Shown: positions 7,887-16,343, counted from the first letter of the stretch. The stretch: 64,000 bases of DNA from Lachnospiraceae bacterium (GCA_902381685.1 LR698958.1:745672-809671); one strand, 5' to 3'. Translations and numbers: made by a program. Notes: generated by a model from the letters alone, not told the origin.

Positions 7887-9209
7887 ATGGCGAATGCGTT
7901 ACCACGACAATTTAAAATGCTCAATGATGAATTAATAGTAGAATATTCTCCGGATACAAAAAAGACACGAAATGAAATTGAAACTCTGCTAAAAAATGCT
8001 CTGGGAGATTCTTTCGATGTAATTCAATTTTTTAAAGGGCAAAAGGTTGTTACAGGGGTTATCAAAGGCGATGATGGGAGAGCAACTTATATCATGGCTG
8101 CAAATCTGACCTTTATGGGTGGAAAAGAAGGTCAGCATCCAAAAGATTTAAAGAGAATTCAATACAATAATAATTGGAAGTTATTTTATGATAAATATTC
8201 ATGTGATGGTGATGTGTTTTGGCTTGGTCTATACTCTTATGATGATGTTAATGTTTGGGCATATTTTAAACCGGAATCCTATTTGAAAAAGCATGAAGGT
8301 AAAGAGATGATTTCTGCCGGAGGGCATAAGGCACAGTATTCCTGTCACATTTTTTTAAATGATTTGTACCAGGGATATATAAACGGCTATTTTGAAAAGG
8401 TTGACAAAAATAATAATATTGTTGGTGCAATAAAAAATGAGTATTTAAAAGAATTCTTTTCTTCTGCTGAAAGAGAAGAAAGGAATCCGATCATTACAGC
8501 AATTCAAAAATTAAATAAGGAAAAAATACGTTGGAATGAGTGGATTACGGCTAAAGAAGCCATTACATATATGAAAGACCTTAAGGATAAAACAGGTTTT
8601 GGTATGTGGAAACAAAATCTTTGGAATGGCTGGCTTATAGAAGCGTATTACAGTGAGTTTTTTCATGATAATTCGTCGGAGTACGCAGACTATATAGCAA
8701 CAAGTGAAAATCCATCAATTATTTCAGAATACGGGAAAATGGGTTTGGATTTGGCTTTTCCACATTGTAAATACCGTTTTATAGGTGATTTAAAAGCAGT
8801 TTGTGAGGGCGGAGGAAATACGTTATTAAATGATGAAACTAAAGTGACAGACGCTCTAAATAAGTATCATCGAATTTGGTTTATTATGTATATACATGAT
8901 AAAAAACAGGGAAAAACAAATGACTATGAAATGGTAAAATGGCGCAATCATTTTATTAAAGATATGGGTGAATGGGATTTGAAAAAGCCGTTCAATGAGT
9001 TGTCTGCACGAAATACACCTCATTCTATATCGTATTCTGAAATGGTAATAATTGAATTAAATGAAATAACAAAAGAAAAGTATTTTTCAATTAGTAAGCA
9101 GTTTGGTTTGAATAGTGATGGGAAACCAAGAAATTTGAAATTTACGGTCGACAAGAACTTGTTGGATACATCAGATGACAGTTTTGTGATTTATAGATAT
9201 AGACCTTAA
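7887..9209 (+). CDS. Candidate PD-(D/E)XK nuclease, possibly a type II restriction enzyme
   Basis: A 440-aa protein I do not recognise as a named family. Residues 286-303 read GLDLAF, then about eight residues, then FIGDLKAV: an acidic residue (D288) followed by D301-x-K303 after a hydrophobic strand, the layout of the PD-(D/E)XK nuclease fold. The rest is rich in aromatic and charged residues (YNNNWKLFYDKYSCDGDVFW), without membrane segments or signal peptide, as in DNA-binding restriction enzymes. It stands alone between a terminator and a decayed gene; no methyltransferase is adjacent, but an orphan cytosine-5 methyltransferase lies at 40802-41977, about 8-9 kb away if the ICE and IS are discounted. 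GGAGAG precedes the ATG. Nuclease function is inference from the motif. Confidence 0.45.
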   Translation: MANALPRQFKMLNDELIVEYSPDTKKTRNEIETLLKNALGDSFDVIQFFKGQKVVTGVIKGDDGRATYIMAANLTFMGGKEGQHPKDLKRIQYNNNWKLFYDKYSCDGDVFWLGLYSYDDVNVWAYFKPESYLKKHEGKEMISAGGHKAQYSCHIFLNDLYQGYINGYFEKVDKNNNIVGAIKNEYLKEFFSSAEREERNPIITAIQKLNKEKIRWNEWITAKEAITYMKDLKDKTGFGMWKQNLWNGWLIEAYYSEFFHDNSSEYADYIATSENPSIISEYGKMGLDLAFPHCKYRFIGDLKAVCEGGGNTLLNDETKVTDALNKYHRIWFIMYIHDKKQGKTNDYEMVKWRNHFIKDMGEWDLKKPFNELSARNTPHSISYSEMVIIELNEITKEKYFSISKQFGLNSDGKPRNLKFTVDKNLLDTSDDSFVIYRYRP

Positions 9210-9222
9210 ATTTGAATGAAAA

Positions 9223-9605
9223 ATAATTGTACTTACACCGGAGAAACTAGAAATATTAGCCGATGATGTTTTAAAAGTTGAAAGGAAATTAAACTGTTCC
9301 TATCAAGGAAAAGATGATTTTTCACATGAACAAAATTTACTCATTACTGAAAATGAGTCGGTATTGATAATAGGGTGCGGCCATGCAGGAGTAATAAATA
9401 TTATGGAAAAGCCTGCATATATAAACCTAAATATTGTATAGGCGGATTTCATCTGTTTAAAAATTACAAAGTTATAAGGAAACTCAGTTTTATACCTGTC
9501 ATTGCACCGGAAGAAAAGCGTTTCTCTATCTTTCTGCAAAAACTTCAAACTTATCCTATTTATCTTGTGGGGATAACCTGGAAATTTAAAGTTTTAGAAA
9601 AATGA
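9223..9605 (+). pseudogene. Decayed metallo-beta-lactamase-fold hydrolase, C-terminal part
   Basis: One frame (from about 9223) reads VLTPEKLEILADDV, then DDFSHEQNLLITENESVLI and IIGCGHAGVINIMEK, the C-terminal half of MBL-fold proteins of the dihydropteridine/RFA-phosphate-synthase-like group. It then hits a stop, while the neighbouring frame continues with KPKYCIGGFHLF and ends at 9605. The N-terminal HxHxDH metal site is absent. The fragment has no start codon with a ribosome site and carries at least one frameshift near 9420, so it is a remnant. It may have arrived or decayed together with the nuclease gene upstream. Confidence 0.7.
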
Positions 9606-9695
9606 TTTGCAGAAAATAAAATGACTGTGCGATAAGGCTATGATATAATTATATGTATACAGTATATTGAAAAATATCAGAAGGGGAATCGTCAG

Positions 9696-10235
9696 ATGAA
9701 AAGATATATTGCATTATTAAGAGGAATTAATATAAGCGGCAAAAACAGAATAACGATGTCTGACCTGAAAGCAGGTTTTATAGAACTCGGATATACAGCG
9801 GTTTCTACATATCTTAATAGTGGCAATGTTATCTTTGACAGTGGCATTGATAACAAGGAGGAACTTTCAAATGCAATAAGATTCATGATAAATAAACAGT
9901 TTGAGTTGGAAATTCCTGTTTTTGTTATTTTGCAGGAGGAACTGGAAGAGATATTAAAGAATGCTCCGGAATGGTGGGGAGACAGCAGCAAGGAAATCTA
10001 TGATAACCTTATTTTTATGTTTCCAACCATATCTTATGACAGATTTTATAATGAAGTTGGAAATCCTAAAGAAGCATATGAGAAAATTTATCATTATAAA
10101 AACGTGATTTTTTGGTCTTTTAGCCGCAAAGATTATCAAAAGACAAATTGGTGGTTAAAGACTGCCAACTCAAAGGTAAGCAATGAGATTACAATCCGGA
10201 CAGCAAATACGGTAAGAAAAATTGTTAACATGTAA
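9696..10235 (+). CDS. DUF1697 domain-containing protein
   Basis: A 179-aa cytoplasmic protein opening with MKRYIALLRGINISGKNRI and continuing LGYTAVSTYLNSGNVIF, the defining N-terminal block of DUF1697. The C-terminal TNWWLKTANSKVSNEITIRT is the second conserved block, including the NxxTxRxxxT-like segment. The biochemical role is unknown. AAGGGG precedes the ATG, and a TATAAT at 9644-9649 suggests a local promoter. The stop overlaps the upstream region of the TfoX-like gene, with which it probably forms an operon (DUF1697, TfoX-like, GNAT). Confidence 0.85.
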   Translation: MKRYIALLRGINISGKNRITMSDLKAGFIELGYTAVSTYLNSGNVIFDSGIDNKEELSNAIRFMINKQFELEIPVFVILQEELEEILKNAPEWWGDSSKEIYDNLIFMFPTISYDRFYNEVGNPKEAYEKIYHYKNVIFWSFSRKDYQKTNWWLKTANSKVSNEITIRTANTVRKIVNM

Positions 10236-10270
10236 TGATACTAGAAATTTTGAAATTAGGAGTGGGAATT

Positions 10271-10591
10271 ATGGCGTCAAGTAAACAATATTTGGAATTT
10301 ATTTTAGGGCAGTTATCTGAATTAGATGAAATTACATATCGAGCCATGATGGGAGAATTTATTATATATTATCGAGGTAAGATTGTAGGCGGTATTTATG
10401 ATGATAGATTACTTGTCAAAGCAGTAAAATCAGCAATTAGTTATATGCCAACAGCCCTGTATGAATTACCCTATGAGGGAGCAAAAGAAATGTTGTTGGT
10501 AGATGAAGTTGACAATAAGGAATTTTTAGCAGTTCTGTTTAATGCTATGTATGAGGAGTTACCAACTCCAAAGCCGAAAAAAAAGAAATAG
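10271..10591 (+). CDS. TfoX N-terminal domain-like protein
   Basis: A 106-aa protein: MASSKQYLEFILGQLSELD then ITYRAMMGEFIIYYRGKIVG and GGIYDDRLLVKAVKSA match the TfoX/Sxy N-terminal domain, here in the short stand-alone form. Full-length TfoX regulates competence in Gammaproteobacteria; the short Firmicute forms have no established role, so no competence function is claimed. The C-terminus is a lysine-proline tail. ATG 10271 is preferred because AGGAGTGGG lies just before it; an upstream in-frame ATG at 10235 overlaps the previous stop and would add a poorly conserved extension. Confidence 0.75.
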   Translation: MASSKQYLEFILGQLSELDEITYRAMMGEFIIYYRGKIVGGIYDDRLLVKAVKSAISYMPTALYELPYEGAKEMLLVDEVDNKEFLAVLFNAMYEELPTPKPKKKK

Positions 10592-10623
10592 ACAATTTTG
10601 AATTTTTGTGGAGGTTTTATATA

Positions 10624-11370
10624 ATGGAATATATTAAGGTGACGAGCGAAAATATAGAAAAAGAACATATATGCTGTGCGATTTCTAATAACAATGACAT
10701 TCAAGTATCTTCAAAAAAAGCATGGTTGTCAGAACGATTTGAAGATGGTTTGGTTTTTCTGAAAAGCACAGAAAGAGGAAAGTGCTTTATTGAATATATC
10801 CCTGCTGAAAATGCATGGAATCCGATTTCAGCAGATGGTTATATGTACATTAATTGCTTATGGGTTGCAGGTTCATTTAAGGGGCATGGTTATTCAGCCG
10901 ATTTATTAAATGCTTGTATTGAGGACAGTAAAAATAAAGGTAAAAAAGGCTTGTGTATTTTAGCAGCGGCAAAGAAGAAGCCATTTTTAGTTGATTCTAA
11001 ATTTCTGAAACATAAAGGATTTCAAGTATGTGATGAAGCCGATAACGGTATTCAGTTATGGTATTTAGCATTCGTAGAGAATGCCACATTGCCACAATTC
11101 AAAGAATGTGCTAAACACCCCCATACTGATGAAATGGGTTATGTTTTGTATTATACAAGTCAATGTCCATTTAATGCGAAGTATGTTCCTGTGATTGAGG
11201 GGATTGCAAAAGAAAAAGCAATACAATTCACTACAATTCATTTACAGAGTAAAGAGGAAGCACAAAAAGCTCCGACACCAATCACAACATATGCATTGTT
11301 TTTAGATGGCAACTACATCACGAATGAACAGATGAACGACAAGCGATTTTTGAAATTATTAGAGAAGTAA
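10624..11370 (+). CDS. GNAT acetyltransferase with C-terminal YoaP-like domain
   Basis: A 248-aa protein. Residues about 60-140 form a GNAT fold: YMYINCLWVAGSFKGHGYSA includes the acetyl-CoA binding V-x-x-x-x-x-G-x-G-x-(G/A) loop. The last 70 residues (YTSQCPFNAKYVPVIEGIAK, later FLDGNYITNEQM) match the YoaP-like thioredoxin-related extension seen in Bacillus YoaP and clostridial homologues. It likely acetylates a small molecule or peptide in the cytoplasm; substrate unknown. GGAGG lies 11 bases before ATG 10624. It is the last gene of the apparent DUF1697-TfoX-GNAT group. Confidence 0.78.
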   Translation: MEYIKVTSENIEKEHICCAISNNNDIQVSSKKAWLSERFEDGLVFLKSTERGKCFIEYIPAENAWNPISADGYMYINCLWVAGSFKGHGYSADLLNACIEDSKNKGKKGLCILAAAKKKPFLVDSKFLKHKGFQVCDEADNGIQLWYLAFVENATLPQFKECAKHPHTDEMGYVLYYTSQCPFNAKYVPVIEGIAKEKAIQFTTIHLQSKEEAQKAPTPITTYALFLDGNYITNEQMNDKRFLKLLEK

Positions 11371-11429
11371 ACTTCCGGTTTATCGAAAAATGAACGTAGC
11401 AATAAAACGAGATTTATGGGGGATAGCAT

Positions 11430-11624
11430 ATGGATAAAGAAGGTTTGTTATTCAATATAGACAAAGTTCATACTACGGAAATGGGAATTGGTAGAATAAA
11501 GAAAAATCTCAAATTAGATACCGATGACGTGGTTGAGTGGTGTAAGAATAGGGTGCTAGATGAAGGGTGCAATATCTACAAGCAGGGAAAGAATTGGTAT
11601 TGTGAAATTGTTATTACAGCGTAG
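11430..11624 (+). pseudogene. DUF3781 gene, 5' part, interrupted by the ICE
   Basis: The reading frame starts at ATG 11430 (GGGGGAT upstream). Its first 60 codons read MDKEGLLFNIDKVHTTEMG, then IGRIKKNLKLDTDDVVEWC and GKNWYCEI, matching DUF3781. After codon 60 (base 11609) the match stops, and four further codons run into ICE DNA before a TAG at 11622-11624. The missing 21 residues are at 34676-34744, beyond the ICE. Joining the two gives an 81-residue protein of normal family size. Function of DUF3781 is unknown. Confidence 0.85.
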
Positions 11625-11728
11625 CTTTTGTCTTAGTTCATAGAGTGCCGTAAAGTGCCTATTTACAGGCTTTTCACGGGTTTTATGAATTTATCACATT
11701 TCATCAAAAATCGTCAATATACAAAAAA

Positions 11729-11750
11729 TTGGTGTCAAAATTGGTGTCAA
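11729..11750 (+). repeat. Left-end integrase arm-type direct repeats
   Basis: TTGGTGTCAA occurs twice, at 11729-11738 and 11741-11750, spaced 12 bases apart, about 120 bases inside the left end. The same decamer occurs three times at the right end. Tn916 integrase binds such arm repeats (DR-2 sites) with its N-terminal domain. The remaining bases 11625-11907 carry no gene that I can support. Confidence 0.75.
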
Positions 11751-11907
11751 ATAACCTTAATTTGAGATTTTGATGAGTAACACATCAGTATAAAAAATTG
11801 AATATTTTATAGACTATGGAACGCCTAAAATGACGTTCCTTTTCTATTTCCAGCCGTTCTTATTGGACGGCTATTTTATTACCGAAAATGAAAGGAGCAT
11901 TAGATTT

Positions 11908-14900
11908 ATGAAAAAGATGTTAAAACGATTGTGTACGGGCTTTTTAGCTCTTGCAACTGTCGTTACTGCTTTACCGACTACACCCGTTCATGCAGAAAGT
12001 AAGCAATACTGGACGGAGTCAAAAGAGCGTGTCGGTATCGTTGAAAAAGTAATGAATGACGGTTCGATTGGTTCTACCTTTAATGAGGGACATTTGACCG
12101 TTGAGGGCGAGGACGCTTACTGTATCGACATTAACACAGATTTTAAGAATGGTTACAAGACCAGAGCTGACGCAAGCACCCGTATGAGTGCCGACCAAAT
12201 AAGCGACGTTGCCTTATCTATCGAATATGTGAAACAGTACACAGACAGCCACAGCGGAATAAGCAAAAATCACGCTTACCTTTTAAGACAACTTGTTGTC
12301 TGGCAAAGATTGAGCGTACATCTTGGCTGGCAATGTGATAACGTGCGAGCTTCTTATGATGAAATTCCAAAGGCAACGCAGGACGAAGTTTTCGCTGGTG
12401 CAAAAGCCTTTGTCAAAGAGAATAAAGGACGCTATGAATGTGGCGGTTATATCTACTCTGGCGAGGGGCAGGAATTGGGACAATTCTGGGCGAAACTCAA
12501 TGTCGGGAATGCAAAACTGCAAAAGACTTCCAGTAATACCAGCATTACAGAGGGTAACGGGAATTACTCTATCGCTGGTGCAACATACGGTGTCTTTTCT
12601 GATAAGGACTGCACAAAACAGCTTGCCACCCTTACGACTGATGAAAATGGAAATACGGACGTTGTAGAGGTAACGGCTGGCACAGTTTATATCAAGGAAT
12701 TATCCGCACCAGCAGGATATAAAGTAGATAAAACGGTCTATCCATTGACAATCAAAGCTGGCGAAACAGCAACCTTAAAAGTATCAGATACACCGAAAGT
12801 AACGGACACTTTGATTGAACTTTTCAAGATAGATATGGAAACACAGAAAGACAATCCGCAGGGGGACGCTTCTCTAGCAGGTGCGGAGTTTACATGGAAG
12901 TATTATGACGGTTACTACAACAAGAACAATCTTCCAGAAAAAGCTACTCACACATGGACGACAAAGACAATCGCTGAAAAGGACAGCGACGGTACAATCC
13001 ATTATGTTACAAAATTAGCAGACGCATACAAAGTATCTGGCGACAGCTTCTATATGCAGGACGGGAAAGCCGTTCTTCCTTTAGGAACGCTAACCGTTGA
13101 GGAAACAAAAGCTCCAAACGGGTACTTATTGGACGGTGCGTATATGCAGGCTGGCGACAAGTCCGAACAGATTAAGGGCTTATATGTAACACAGATTACC
13201 GAGGACGGCGACCTTGTCGTATTATCTGGAAGTAACCAGTTTTCAGTATCAGACAAAGTCATTCGTGGCGGTGTGAAAATCCAGAAACGAGATTTAGAAA
13301 CGGGCGATACAAAGCCACAAGGAAGTGCTACTTTGAAAGATACTGCCTTTGACATCATTTCCTTAAATGATAATGAGGTATTGGTTGAGGGCAAATTATA
13401 CAAGAAAAATGAAGTGGTAAAAACAATCCATACGGATATTGAGGGTGTCGCTTCTACTTCTGCCGACCTTTTACCTTATGGAAAATTCCGTATCGTTGAG
13501 AGTAAAGCTCCAAACGGTTACTTGACAGACGGTGCAAAACCGATTGATTTTGCAATCACAGAGAACGGAAAAATCGTGGACTTAACCGACGAAGCCCATT
13601 CTATCTACAATCAGATTAAGCGTGGGGATATTGAGGGCGTGAAAATTGGTGCAGGCACACACAAGCGTCTTGCTGATGTTCCCTTTAGGATCACAAGCAA
13701 GACAACGGGAGAAAGTCATGTCGTAGTAACTGATGATAACGGGCAATTCTCCACTTCTTCTGACTGGGCTTCTCATAAGCATAATACCAACGCAGGAAAG
13801 ACCAGCGAGGACGGTGTGTGGTTTGGAACTTCTGAACCAGATGATAGCAAAGGGGCGTTGCCTTATGATACTTACATCATTGAAGAATTACGCTCTGACG
13901 GCAACAAAGGCTTTGAACTTATCCCACCATTTGAAATCGTAGTATCAAGAAACAATCTTGTGATTGATTTAGGGACTTTGACTGATGAATACGAAAAAGA
14001 AATCTCTATCCATACCACAGCGACCAGCAAGGACGGCGAAAAGACAATCCTTGCAGGAAAAGAGGTTACGATTGTTGATACCGTCAAATTAGACGGACTT
14101 ACAAAAGGCACAAAATATCAGCTCAAAGGCTGGCAGATGTTAAAGGAAGAAAACGCCGAGCTTATCATTGACGGAAAGCGTGTAGAAAATGATTATACCT
14201 TTATCGCTGATGATGAAGAAATGAAAGTGGAAATTTCCTATACATTCAATGCGTCTGCTTTAGGTGGCAAGAACCTTGTTACCTTTGAAGAATTGTATGA
14301 TTTAAGCAATCCAGACGAACCCGTAAAAGTTGCGGAACACAAAGACATTGAGGACGACGGACAGACGGTACTTATCACAGAGCGTATCATCAAAATACAT
14401 ACGACTGCTACGGATAAGGACGGCAACAAAGAGTTTGAAGCAGGAAAAGACGTTACAATCATTGATACCGTAACTTTAGAGGGCTTAGAAGTCGGCACAC
14501 AGTACAAACTTGTAGGCTGGCAGATGTTGAAAGAAGAAAATGCAGAGCTTCTTATCAATGAAAAACGTGTGGAAAGTGATTACACCTTTACCGCAGACAG
14601 CGAAATTATGAAAGTGGAAGTTGCCTTTACCTTTGACGCTACTTCTCTTGACGGCAAACAGCTTGTAACTTTTGAAGAATTGTACGATTTAAGCAATCCA
14701 GACGAGCCAAAGAAAGTTATCGAGCATAAAGACATTGAGGACGAGGGACAGACGATTACCTTTAAGGAAAAACCCGAAGTCCCAGAAGAACCAGAGCAAC
14801 CCGAAACGCCACAGACACCAGATACACCGCATAAAACAGACAGTCCAAAAACTGGCGATAGCACAAACCTTTACGGACTGCTTGCACTTCTTTTGACTTC

Positions 14901-14958
14901 TGGTGCTGGACTGGCAGGTATCTTCTTCTGCAAACGCCGTAAAATGAAGAAATCATAA
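11908..14958 (+). CDS. VaFE-repeat, thioester-domain surface adhesin, sortase-anchored
   Basis: A 1016-aa cell-wall protein. ATG 11908 (AAAGGAG upstream) begins a signal peptide (KKMLKRLCTGFLALATVV, cleavage near HAES). Residues about 30-180 resemble a thioester domain, with Cys in EDAYCIDINTDF and Gln in LLRQLVVWQ as the likely cross-linking pair. Then come several CnaB/SpaA-type beta domains (ITEGNGNYSIAGATYGVFSD, TKAPNGYLLDG, SKAPNGYLTDG), and two near-identical 128-residue VaFE repeats (each with GWQMLKEENAELLI-like and LVTFEELYDL). The end has DSPKTGD, a hydrophobic helix and KRRKMKK: a sortase signal of SPxTG rather than LPxTG form. No sortase gene lies in the ICE. It probably mediates contact between donor and recipient or with host tissue (inference). 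Confidence 0.88.
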   Translation: MKKMLKRLCTGFLALATVVTALPTTPVHAESKQYWTESKERVGIVEKVMNDGSIGSTFNEGHLTVEGEDAYCIDINTDFKNGYKTRADASTRMSADQISDVALSIEYVKQYTDSHSGISKNHAYLLRQLVVWQRLSVHLGWQCDNVRASYDEIPKATQDEVFAGAKAFVKENKGRYECGGYIYSGEGQELGQFWAKLNVGNAKLQKTSSNTSITEGNGNYSIAGATYGVFSDKDCTKQLATLTTDENGNTDVVEVTAGTVYIKELSAPAGYKVDKTVYPLTIKAGETATLKVSDTPKVTDTLIELFKIDMETQKDNPQGDASLAGAEFTWKYYDGYYNKNNLPEKATHTWTTKTIAEKDSDGTIHYVTKLADAYKVSGDSFYMQDGKAVLPLGTLTVEETKAPNGYLLDGAYMQAGDKSEQIKGLYVTQITEDGDLVVLSGSNQFSVSDKVIRGGVKIQKRDLETGDTKPQGSATLKDTAFDIISLNDNEVLVEGKLYKKNEVVKTIHTDIEGVASTSADLLPYGKFRIVESKAPNGYLTDGAKPIDFAITENGKIVDLTDEAHSIYNQIKRGDIEGVKIGAGTHKRLADVPFRITSKTTGESHVVVTDDNGQFSTSSDWASHKHNTNAGKTSEDGVWFGTSEPDDSKGALPYDTYIIEELRSDGNKGFELIPPFEIVVSRNNLVIDLGTLTDEYEKEISIHTTATSKDGEKTILAGKEVTIVDTVKLDGLTKGTKYQLKGWQMLKEENAELIIDGKRVENDYTFIADDEEMKVEISYTFNASALGGKNLVTFEELYDLSNPDEPVKVAEHKDIEDDGQTVLITERIIKIHTTATDKDGNKEFEAGKDVTIIDTVTLEGLEVGTQYKLVGWQMLKEENAELLINEKRVESDYTFTADSEIMKVEVAFTFDATSLDGKQLVTFEELYDLSNPDEPKKVIEHKDIEDEGQTITFKEKPEVPEEPEQPETPQTPDTPHKTDSPKTGDSTNLYGLLALLLTSGAGLAGIFFCKRRKMKKS
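13999..14766 (+). repeat. Tandem VaFE repeat pair inside the adhesin gene
   Basis: Two units of about 384 bases each, starting near 13999 and 14383, encode matching segments (IHTTATSKDGEK versus IHTTATDKDGNK; GWQMLKEENAEL in both; LVTFEELYDLSNPDEP in both). Such tandem units can expand or contract by recombination. Confidence 0.8.
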
Positions 14959-15196
14959 GGCGGTAACGGTATGAGAAAAGGAAAATCACGCTCTCCGCCG
15001 AAGCTGTCAAACGGCAGACTTCCGCTTATTCTGGCTTGTCTGCCAACAACCTGCAAGAACACGGATAGTCAAGGGTGCGTAAGCATTTATTTTACCCTTT
15101 ACTATCGGTGGGATTGCTGGTACTTCCCGAACCGCCAGAATAAGAAATCACAATCAAAAAACTTATCAAATATAGAAAGAAACGAGGTAAAACAAT
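14959..15196 (+). other. Gene-poor stretch with long inverted repeat
   Basis: No convincing gene. An 11-base perfect inverted repeat, CTTATTCTGGC (15025-15035) and GCCAGAATAAG (15134-15144), encloses about 98 bases. A 92-codon open frame starting at 14971 with Cys- and Trp-rich content has no family resemblance and overlaps the YdcP gene in another frame; I do not call it. The stretch may act as an RNA leader for the transfer operon. Confidence 0.35.
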
Positions 15197-15523
15197 ATGG
15201 AAATGAAATATGTTGTGCCAGATATGGCACAGTCTTTTGGAACTCTTGAATTTGCAGGCGAAAGTGAGCCAGTTTTTGAAAGAGATAAAAATAACCGCAG
15301 GGTCTTAGCTAGACGAAGTTATAACCTTTATTCTGACGTACAGAAAGGCGAAAATGTTGTGGTAGAAATTCCCGTACAGGCTGGCGAAAAGCATTTCAAG
15401 TATGAACAGAAAGTAAAACTTGTCAATCCGAAGTTATACGGCAGAGGTTACGCAATCGGGGATATGGGACATACCGATTATGTGTTGCTTGCTGATGATA
15501 TTGTCGCAGTTGAAGAAAAGTAA
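15197..15523 (+). CDS. YdcP family protein (Tn916 ORF23-like)
   Basis: A 108-aa protein of the DUF961/YdcP family, conserved at the head of the transfer operon in Tn916 and ICEBs1. Recognisable blocks are MKYVVPDMAQSFGTLEFAGE, RRSYNLYSDVQKGENVVVEI and VKLVNPKLYG. YdcP-like proteins of ICEBs1 (HelP) help the element-encoded relaxase and PcrA unwind ICE DNA, so a helicase-processivity role is plausible here; a second copy follows 15 bases downstream. Start: ACGAGG upstream. Confidence 0.85.
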   Translation: MEMKYVVPDMAQSFGTLEFAGESEPVFERDKNNRRVLARRSYNLYSDVQKGENVVVEIPVQAGEKHFKYEQKVKLVNPKLYGRGYAIGDMGHTDYVLLADDIVAVEEK

Positions 15524-15538
15524 AGGAGTGAAGAATTT

Positions 15539-15925
15539 ATGAGATTATCAAACGGATTTGTCATTGACAAAGAGAAAACATTTGGAGAATTAAAATTTAC
15601 AGTGGTGCGTGATGTATTCTTACAGAATGAGGACGGGACACCGAGTACCCAGCTTAAAAAGCGTATCTATGATTTGAAGTGCAGTCTGCATGGTGGAATT
15701 ATCCCCGTGTCTGTACCGCCAGAAGTACCATTAAGGGAATTTCCGTACAATGCAGTTGTAGAGCTTGTCAATCCCGTAGCCGATACCGTATCACGAAAAA
15801 CCTTTACGGGTGCAGATGTGGACTGGTATGTAAAGGCAGAGGATATTGTGTTGAAGAATAAAGGAAACCAGAACGCAGGCAGTCCACAAAACCATACACC
15901 GCAAGGACAGCCAAAAAACAAATAG
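15539..15925 (+). CDS. YdcP family protein (Tn916 ORF22-like), helicase-processivity candidate
   Basis: A 128-aa second DUF961 protein. MRLSNGFVIDKEKTFGELKF and VVELVNPVADTV match ORF22 of Tn916; the C-terminal tail is Gln/Asn/Pro-rich (GNQNAGSPQNHTPQGQ). AAAGGAG lies 10 bases before ATG 15539. It is separated by 15 bases from the ORF23-like gene, so they are co-transcribed. In ICEBs1 the related HelP binds single-stranded DNA during rolling-circle replication of the element; by analogy this protein may assist host PcrA, whose gene is in this window at 3023. Family assignment is firm; the HelP equivalence is inference. Confidence 0.85.
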   Translation: MRLSNGFVIDKEKTFGELKFTVVRDVFLQNEDGTPSTQLKKRIYDLKCSLHGGIIPVSVPPEVPLREFPYNAVVELVNPVADTVSRKTFTGADVDWYVKAEDIVLKNKGNQNAGSPQNHTPQGQPKNK

Positions 15926-15946
15926 TCTATAATTTATCAGACATAA

Positions 15947-16016
15947 AATGTCAAAAGTATTTGACATTACAGGAAGCTTCTGTTATATTTAAAATGTCAA
16001 AAACATTTGACATTTT
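15947..16016 (+). promoter_or_regulatory. Promoter with two palindromic operators before the membrane-XRE pair
   Basis: Two copies of TGTCAAA-N4-TTTGACA occur: inside AATGTCAAA...TTTGACATT (15947-15968) and AAAATGTCAAA...TTTGACATTTT (15991-16016), centres 46 bases apart. TTGACA (15961-15966, part of palindrome one) and TATATT (15984-15989) form a promoter with 17-base spacing; palindrome two covers the start point. The small XRE protein at 16344 is the obvious candidate ligand. Confidence 0.75.
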
Positions 16017-16044
16017 AAAGCATATATGAAAGGAGCTGAATGTT

Positions 16045-16341
16045 ATGGCTATGCCAGTAGGAGCAATGATTTTTCTGGGGAGTATTCTTATAGGTTTTAC
16101 AATACTGGATATTCTTATGCTGGTATCTCTTTTGAAACCGGGAGATGAACGTAATCAAATTATTGTATGGAAAGCAAGTTCTTTTACTTTGTTATCAATA
16201 ACTGGTTCATTAGTATTAGATATTATTGAAAGTTATGTACGAGCACAACCTTTAACAATTAACCCTTTAATTCACTTAGAAGTCATTGCTATTGTTTATT
16301 TTCTATCTCTTATGTTTTTCAAAAAAAGACATGGAGGGTAA
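16045..16341 (+). CDS. Small membrane protein paired with XRE regulator
   Basis: A 98-aa protein with three hydrophobic helices (about residues 5-30, 43-62, 72-92) and a basic C-terminus KKRHGG. No domain is recognised. AAAGGAG precedes ATG 16045. The stop is followed after 2 bases by the XRE gene, and both lie behind a promoter with twin operators, so they form a two-gene autoregulated module placed between the ORF22-like and TcpA genes, a position where Tn916 has no insert. It could be an immunity, sensor or antitoxin-linked membrane component; the sequence does not decide. Base composition is more AT-rich than the flanking transfer genes. Confidence 0.65.
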   Translation: MAMPVGAMIFLGSILIGFTILDILMLVSLLKPGDERNQIIVWKASSFTLLSITGSLVLDIIESYVRAQPLTINPLIHLEVIAIVYFLSLMFFKKRHGG

Positions 16342-16343
16342 GA

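Noticed and set aside
13999-14766. Tandem repeats considered as an integration duplicate
   Set aside because: They are in frame and encode VaFE domains, a normal feature of this adhesin family.
14238-14864. Two similar - strand open frames inside the adhesin
   Set aside because: Mirror images of the VaFE repeats; Ser-rich antisense frames arise because the sense strand is Asp/Glu/Lys-rich.
14971-15249. 92-codon open frame after the adhesin
   Set aside because: Cys/Trp/Pro-rich without a recognisable domain, overlaps the YdcP start in another frame; better seen as leader DNA.
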